From Pantoea sp. CCBC3-3-1 (lineage in GTDB: Bacteria > Pseudomonadota > Gammaproteobacteria > Enterobacterales > Enterobacteriaceae): a stretch of DNA of 64,000 nucleotides. Position 1 is the stretch's first letter. Each line of letters opens with the position of its first letter. Of this stretch, positions 59,697 through 64,000 are shown piece by piece. The stretch lies in contig NZ_CP034363.1 in assembly GCF_007981265.1 (NCBI RefSeq), positions 1,240,001 to 1,304,000 of the forward strand, read 5' to 3'. Made by a program: the position numbers and the translations under genes. Below the pieces are notes generated by a model. It was not told where the DNA came from. It saw only the letters and a program-made list of their open reading frames with translations, and did no database searches.

Positions 59697-62472
59697 CTAT
59701 GACCTTATTCGAGAGACGACGACCGCCGCGGCTGACCGCTGGCCGATGGTACTGAGCCAGCTGGGCATTGACGTCCCCCGTTCACCCCGCCAGCACGCAT
59801 CGTGCCCCGCCTGTGGCGGTAAAGATCGCTTCCGTTTCGATGATAAAGGGCGCGGTAGCTTTTTCTGCAACCAGTGTGGCGCGGGAGATGGCTTAGACCT
59901 GATCCAGAAGGTTAATCAGTGCGGCACCACTGAGGCCGCCCGCATGGCGGCTGATGTGCTGGGTATTGATTACCGGGCAACAGAAACAGACCAGAAAGCT
60001 GCCAGCCAGAGAAGGCAGCAGCTGGATGAGCAGCGTCACCAGCATGAGCAGGAGCGCCAGCAGAAGGAGGCAGCAGAAGCAGCACAGCGCCGCGACAGCT
60101 TTGTGAGCCACTATCAGAGGCTCGCAGCGCAAACCAGGGCAGGCGAAAGCGAATATCTGATTGCCAGAGGGCTAAACGGTTTCACGCTGCCTTGCTTGTC
60201 CGATGGTTCAATTCTGCTGCCGCTGGTGGATGAATCCGGCGATGTGGCCGCAGCACAGACCATCACACCGCAGGGGGAAAAGAAAGTGCTCTATGGCTCA
60301 GCCAAGCGCGGAGCGTGGCACCTTGTTAACCAGCCGCAGGAAGTAAAGGAAATCATCATTGGTGAAGGGCTGGCGACAACCCTCACCGCTCACCTGATGC
60401 GGCCTGATGCGCTGGCAGCGGTGGCGCTTGACGCCGGTAATCTACCGCCCGTTGCGAAGGCTATGCGCAGCCTGTATCCGAATGCCACATTCATCATTGC
60501 CGGTGATAACGACTGGCATGAGCCAGGGGAACTTGATGCCAACGGTAAGCCGAAGGTAAATAGCGGCAAGGTGTTCGCTGAAAGAGCCGCCGAAGCCGTC
60601 AATGGCTCAGTGTCATTACCACCGACCCGCTACAAAGCCGACTGGGATGATTACCGCCAGCAGAGCGGGCTGGAAGCAGCAGCAAAATATTTTGCATCTG
60701 GAATGTATCAACTGCAGGAGGAAAACATGGGCGCTCAACTGGAAGTGATTGAAGGCGGCAAAACAGCAGCGCCGGATCGTGATGCGCTCAAGCCACGCAT
60801 TGAAAGCCGTCAGGATGGTGTGTACTGGGTTGAGCCAAACACCGATAAGCAAACCGGGGAGATCATCAATCGTGAAAGCTGGCTGTGCTCTCCCCTGCAG
60901 GTAATCGGCACAGGGCGCGATGATAAAGACCAGTTTCTGATTCTGCGCTGGGAGGCATGGGGTTCAGACAGTGAAACTGTACAGGCAATCCCGCTGGCTG
61001 ACATTGGCGAACGTGAGGGATGGAGAACGCTCAAAGCTGGTGGCGTGAACGTCACCACCAAAAGCGGGCTGAGAGCGATTCTGGCGGACTGGCTACAGCG
61101 TAACGGGTCAAGAGAAGTCTGGAGAGTGGCGCACGCTACAGGGTGGCAGTGCGGCGCTTATATCATGCCGGATGGGGAGGTCATCGGCACACCCGATAAG
61201 CCAGTACTTTTCAGCGGTCGCAGTTCTGCCGCAGCCGGTTACACCTGCCGGGGAAGCGCAGAGAGCTGGCGTCAAAATGTTGGGGCGCTCGCTGCCGGTA
61301 ACTATTCGATGATGACGGGCATTGCTGCCGCGCTGGCTGCGCCCCTGATTGGCTTGGCGGGCGCGGATGGCTTCGGCATTCACTTCTATGAGCAATCCAG
61401 CGCCGGCAAAACCACAACCGCAAATGTTGCCAGCAGCCTCTACGGTAATCCTGACCAGCTGCGCCTGACGTGGTACGGCACCGCACTGGGGCTGGCTAAT
61501 GAGGCCGCCGCCCACAACGATGCGCTGATGCCGCTGGATGAGGTGGGTCAGGGCGCTGATCCAGTCAGCGTCTCACAGTCAGCCTACGCGCTGTTCAACG
61601 GTGTGGGGAAACTGCAGGGAGCTAAAGAAGGCGGCAACCGTGACCTGAAGCGCTGGCGCACTGTAGCGATAAGCACAGGTGAGATGGATTTAGAAACGTT
61701 CATCGCTATGGCCGGACGAAAAGCCAAAGCGGGCCAGCTGGTCAGACTGCTGAACATTCCGCTGAGTAAGGCGGTGCGATTCCACCAGCATGCGAACGGT
61801 AAACAGCACGCTGACGCGCTTAAAGATGCCTGGCAGAACCACCACGGCGCAGCGGGTAAGGAATGGATTAAGTGGTTAGCGGGTAATCAGCATCTGGCTA
61901 TGGAGGCGGTCAGGAAAGCTGAGGAACGCTGGCGCAGCCTGATACCGGCAGAATACGGCGAGCAGGTTCACCGCGTAGGCGCTCGCTTTGCCATCCTTGA
62001 GGCTTCACTGCTGCTGGGCCGCGTTATTACCGGGTGGGACGAGCAGACGTGCCGGGATGCCATTCAGCACAGCTATAACGCCTGGGTGAGAGAGTTCGGT
62101 ACCGGCAACAAAGAGCATCAGCAAATCATCGCCCAGTGTGAGGCGTTTCTTAACGCCAACGGCTACAGCCGGTTTGCGCCATTCCCGTATGACCCTCAAT
62201 CGCTGCCTGTACGCGATATGGCGGGTTATCGTGCCAGCGGCAGCCATGACGATGATCCGATTATGTTCTACACCTTCCCGGCAACTTTTGAGCAGGAGAT
62301 CGCCAGCGGATTCAATCCCAAGCAGTTTGCCCGTGTGCTGGTGGAAAGCGGGATGCTGACACCACCAGCCAGCGGCAGAGGCTACCAGAGGAAGTCACCG
62401 AGGATTAACAAGCGGCAGTACAACGTCTATGTGATCCAGTACCGCCCAGAGGATGAATCAGCCGAGGAATAA
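59689..62472 (+). CDS. Primase-helicase replication protein (Zn finger, TOPRIM, DUF927)
   Basis: A 927-residue counterpart of P4 alpha. Zinc finger near residues 40-65 ('CPACGGKDRFRFDDKGRGSF', 'CNQCGAG'), TOPRIM around 225-285 ('IIIGEGLATTLTAHLM', 'TFIIAGDNDW'), then a DUF927 helicase-like domain with 'YEQSSAGKTTTANVASSLYG' (Walker A) and 'LMPLDEVGQG' (Walker B). It ends 23 bp before a set of iterons, so it likely primes and unwinds at that origin. Confidence 0.88.
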   Translation: MRNYDLIRETTTAAADRWPMVLSQLGIDVPRSPRQHASCPACGGKDRFRFDDKGRGSFFCNQCGAGDGLDLIQKVNQCGTTEAARMAADVLGIDYRATETDQKAASQRRQQLDEQRHQHEQERQQKEAAEAAQRRDSFVSHYQRLAAQTRAGESEYLIARGLNGFTLPCLSDGSILLPLVDESGDVAAAQTITPQGEKKVLYGSAKRGAWHLVNQPQEVKEIIIGEGLATTLTAHLMRPDALAAVALDAGNLPPVAKAMRSLYPNATFIIAGDNDWHEPGELDANGKPKVNSGKVFAERAAEAVNGSVSLPPTRYKADWDDYRQQSGLEAAAKYFASGMYQLQEENMGAQLEVIEGGKTAAPDRDALKPRIESRQDGVYWVEPNTDKQTGEIINRESWLCSPLQVIGTGRDDKDQFLILRWEAWGSDSETVQAIPLADIGEREGWRTLKAGGVNVTTKSGLRAILADWLQRNGSREVWRVAHATGWQCGAYIMPDGEVIGTPDKPVLFSGRSSAAAGYTCRGSAESWRQNVGALAAGNYSMMTGIAAALAAPLIGLAGADGFGIHFYEQSSAGKTTTANVASSLYGNPDQLRLTWYGTALGLANEAAAHNDALMPLDEVGQGADPVSVSQSAYALFNGVGKLQGAKEGGNRDLKRWRTVAISTGEMDLETFIAMAGRKAKAGQLVRLLNIPLSKAVRFHQHANGKQHADALKDAWQNHHGAAGKEWIKWLAGNQHLAMEAVRKAEERWRSLIPAEYGEQVHRVGARFAILEASLLLGRVITGWDEQTCRDAIQHSYNAWVREFGTGNKEHQQIIAQCEAFLNANGYSRFAPFPYDPQSLPVRDMAGYRASGSHDDDPIMFYTFPATFEQEIASGFNPKQFARVLVESGMLTPPASGRGYQRKSPRINKRQYNVYVIQYRPEDESAEE

Positions 62473-62495
62473 ATCTCACACATGAGAGAAATAAT

Positions 62496-62606
62496 GTTGG
62501 TTCAGTTGGTTCAGTTGGTTCAATTTGTAAAGGATAATGATTTTTAAGGATTTTAATTCAGAAAATGAACCAACACTGAACCAACAAACGGCTTTTTTGA
62601 ACCAAC
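62496..62606. other. Candidate satellite origin: 3+3 inverted GTTGGTTCA iterons
   Basis: GTTGGTTCA is repeated three times head to tail (62496-62522) and its complement TGAACCAAC three times (62566-62574, 62577-62585, 62598-62606). An AT-rich 43-bp stretch lies between. The set follows the replication gene directly, like P4 ori/crr iterons bound by alpha. Confidence 0.7.
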
Positions 62607-62740
62607 AAATTTACCTGCCAGCCTGATAACGTGAGAATCTGTAGCTCATAGGCGGCCCGGAAAAGCAGCTTCTTACTGGCTGGAAGAATGTGACGGGTAC
62701 GATAAACCGGTATCAGCACATCCATTAACAACCTGTTGAA

Positions 62741-63182
62741 ATGTAAAAAATACCGTCAGGCTAGAATGATTCTTATCAAGACGAAGAGAGGGGAAGGGCT
62801 CCTGGCCTATCTGGATTCGGTTGGCGTCTGGACTATTGGCGTAGGTCATACCGGTACTGTGGACGGCAAGCCGATAGCAAAAGGAATGACAATTACGCCA
62901 GCGCAGTCCAACATTCTGCTGTTAAGCGATCTGGCCTGGGTAGAATCAGCCATTAATGGCAATGTGAAAGTCCCGCTGAAGCAAAACCAGTACGACGCGC
63001 TGTGCAGCTTCGTTTTCAATGTGGGGCTGACAGCCTTTGTTAACTCCACGCTGCTTAAAAAGCTCAACAGGAAGGACTACAAAGGCGCCGCTGACCAGCT
63101 CTTACAGTGGAAGCGGGCCGGTAGCATTGCGGATTTGCTTTTGCAGCGCCGTAAGCGAGAAAGGGAGCTGTTCATCACATGA
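62741..63182 (+). pseudogene. Decayed endolysin copy
   Basis: Homologous to the lysozyme at 27718-28155. The ancestral ATG (62741) is followed at once by TAA and a later TAG; the frame reopens at 62766. There 'IKTKRGEGLLAYLD' replaces 'IKREEGERLLAYLD', so the catalytic Glu is Arg, apparently through two compensating indels. The Asp and Thr remain. Inactive as a lysozyme. Confidence 0.8.
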
Positions 63183-63612
63183 AAATTATCGGCTTTATCC
63201 GTAATTACTCGCACCTCATTGTGATCGGCCTGATTTGCGTTTGCCTGTGGGGGCTTAATGCTTGCAACGCCCAGCTGACGGCCACCAACGAACGGCTGGA
63301 AAAGCTCGCAAACAGCAAAGACGACCAGATTAACGATCTGCGCCCTAAAAACGATGGCCGGCATCTTCAGTAAATGACCTAGTTACAGCAGTGAATAAGC
63401 AAAACGCCGTCATGTCTCAGGTAGTCGAGCAACGGGCAGAAACAGCACAGCAAAACAGGAAGCTCCAGAGTGAAATTAAACGTTACCTTGCGGCGGACAA
63501 GTGTGCTGTTGCTCCTGTTCCCGCTGGCGCTGCTGACCGGTTGCGGGGCGCAGCAAAAAACGCTGGTAGAGTATCGGACAATCAGCCAGCCAAGTCTGCC
63601 GATACCCGCTGA
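63179..63612 (+). pseudogene. Rz: Rz copy with frameshift
   Basis: The first part (63179-63373) matches Rz to 'INDLRPKNDG', then a one-base deletion near 63357 (GATGGCC for GATGGGCT) breaks the frame; homology resumes in the other frame ('NAVMSQVVEQRAETAQQN') to 63612. A long stretch is almost identical to the intact Rz of the first prophage. Confidence 0.82.
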
Positions 63613-63757
63613 GTTGACCAGCCCGATTGAAGTGCCGCTGGTGCCGGACAACATGACGTTTGGCCAGGCGGTGGAGTTATCCGCTGAACTGTACGGGCTG
63701 TTGGGGCAGGCCAACATTGACCGTGCCTCCATTAGGAAAATTGAGGGGATGAATTAA
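63470..63757 (+). CDS. Rz1: Rz1 lipoprotein, second copy
   Basis: A 95-residue o-spanin with intact signal and lipobox ('LLLLFPLALLTGC') starting at GTG. It is nested in the broken Rz copy and ends 'NIDRASIRKIEGMN'. It lacks a working Rz partner nearby, so it is probably a relic that has kept its frame. Confidence 0.75.
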   Translation: MKLNVTLRRTSVLLLLFPLALLTGCGAQQKTLVEYRTISQPSLPIPAELTSPIEVPLVPDNMTFGQAVELSAELYGLLGQANIDRASIRKIEGMN

Positions 63758-63773
63758 ACCCCTCAGTATTAAA

Positions 63774-63980
63774 TTATTTATTGCGATGAATCCGGCCCAG
63801 AGCCTTTAACGCAACAATTTTAACCTCGTTGTAAGGGTTGTGGCTTAGATCAAGCAATTTTCTAAGCACTTCTGTGGTTGGCTTTCCACTTTCGCCAAGG
63901 GCATAGGCTGCGGAAATTTTGATATCAATATGTGGGTCATCGCATGCGTCTAAGAGACATCTGGTTACTTCAGAATTCAT
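63774..63980 (-). CDS. HEAT-repeat protein, 68 aa
   Basis: Two HEAT-like repeats: 'HIDIKISAAYALGESGKPTT' and 'YNEVKIVALKALGRIHRNK'. AGGAGG-type SD upstream (minus strand). Probably a small protein-binding module; role unknown. Confidence 0.6.
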   Translation of the reverse strand: MNSEVTRCLLDACDDPHIDIKISAAYALGESGKPTTEVLRKLLDLSHNPYNEVKIVALKALGRIHRNK

Positions 63981-64000
63981 AAAACCTCCTTATCAAGAAA

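Larger units (their letters stand above)
54658..64000. mobile_element. P4-like satellite or integrative element (right end outside window)
   Basis: Order: P4-type integrase, two genes of unknown role, AlpA-like regulator, BRO-N protein, Ash/Icd-like region, two small genes, zinc-finger/TOPRIM/DUF927 protein, iterons. This is the general P4 layout. No further tRNA-Arg repeat occurs before 64000, so the end is unseen; the decayed lysis module after 62700 may be part of it or of an older prophage. Confidence 0.75.

Overview
The window is chromosome of an enterobacterial-type gammaproteobacterium. The gene order purK-purE-lpxH-ppiB-cysS-ybcJ-folD-argU is the one known from Enterobacterales, and the EsaI/EsaR-like quorum-sensing pair points to the Pantoea/Erwinia group (inference). 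Bases 1-9053 are host: the end of an ABC-transporter permease (ybbP), a convergent luxI/luxR pair, then the purine, lipid A, isomerase, tRNA-synthetase and folate genes. tRNA-Arg(UCU) at 9054-9130 is the integration site.

A complete-looking temperate prophage lies between 47-bp direct repeats (9086-9132 and 54658-54704), about 45.6 kb. Its early half follows phage lambda: int and xis, exo and a RecT annealing protein in place of Bet, Kil-like and CIII genes, an N antiterminator with nutL, CI/Cro with six ACAG-N6-CTGT operators, nutR, CII with a pRE site, O (with four 17-bp iterons) and P, then NinB-, NinH-, NinE-, NinF- and NinG-like genes and a Q-like antiterminator. After an HTH operon and a HicAB toxin-antitoxin pair comes a lambda-S-type dual-start holin, lysozyme, Rz and Rz1. 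The late half is a contractile-tail (myovirus) module: terminase, portal, MuF, scaffold/protease-like protein, cement, capsid, neck, sheath, tube, chaperones with a -1 frameshift, tape measure with a murein hydrolase domain, hub, spike, baseplate and fibre. Accessory genes sit between modules: an Acb2-like anti-CBASS protein, an unrecognised three-gene membrane cassette, a PD-(D/E)XK-like protein, an antisense lipoprotein and a DUF2142 membrane protein.

A second, P4-like element starts directly at the prophage right end (54658-54704 onward): P4-type integrase, AlpA-like regulator, BRO-N protein, Ash/Icd-like region with a possible seqA/seqB/seqC RNA immunity layout, and a 927-aa zinc-finger/TOPRIM/DUF927 replication protein followed by three direct and three inverted copies of GTTGGTTCA (candidate origin). 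Beyond it lies a decayed copy of the first prophage's lysis genes and a HEAT-repeat gene. The right end of this element is not in the window.

Novelty candidates, in order: the 29255-30771 cassette next to acb2; the N region with further arginine-rich proteins and long-range RNA stems; the satellite replication and immunity sequences. All functions are read from sequence by eye and no database search was run.
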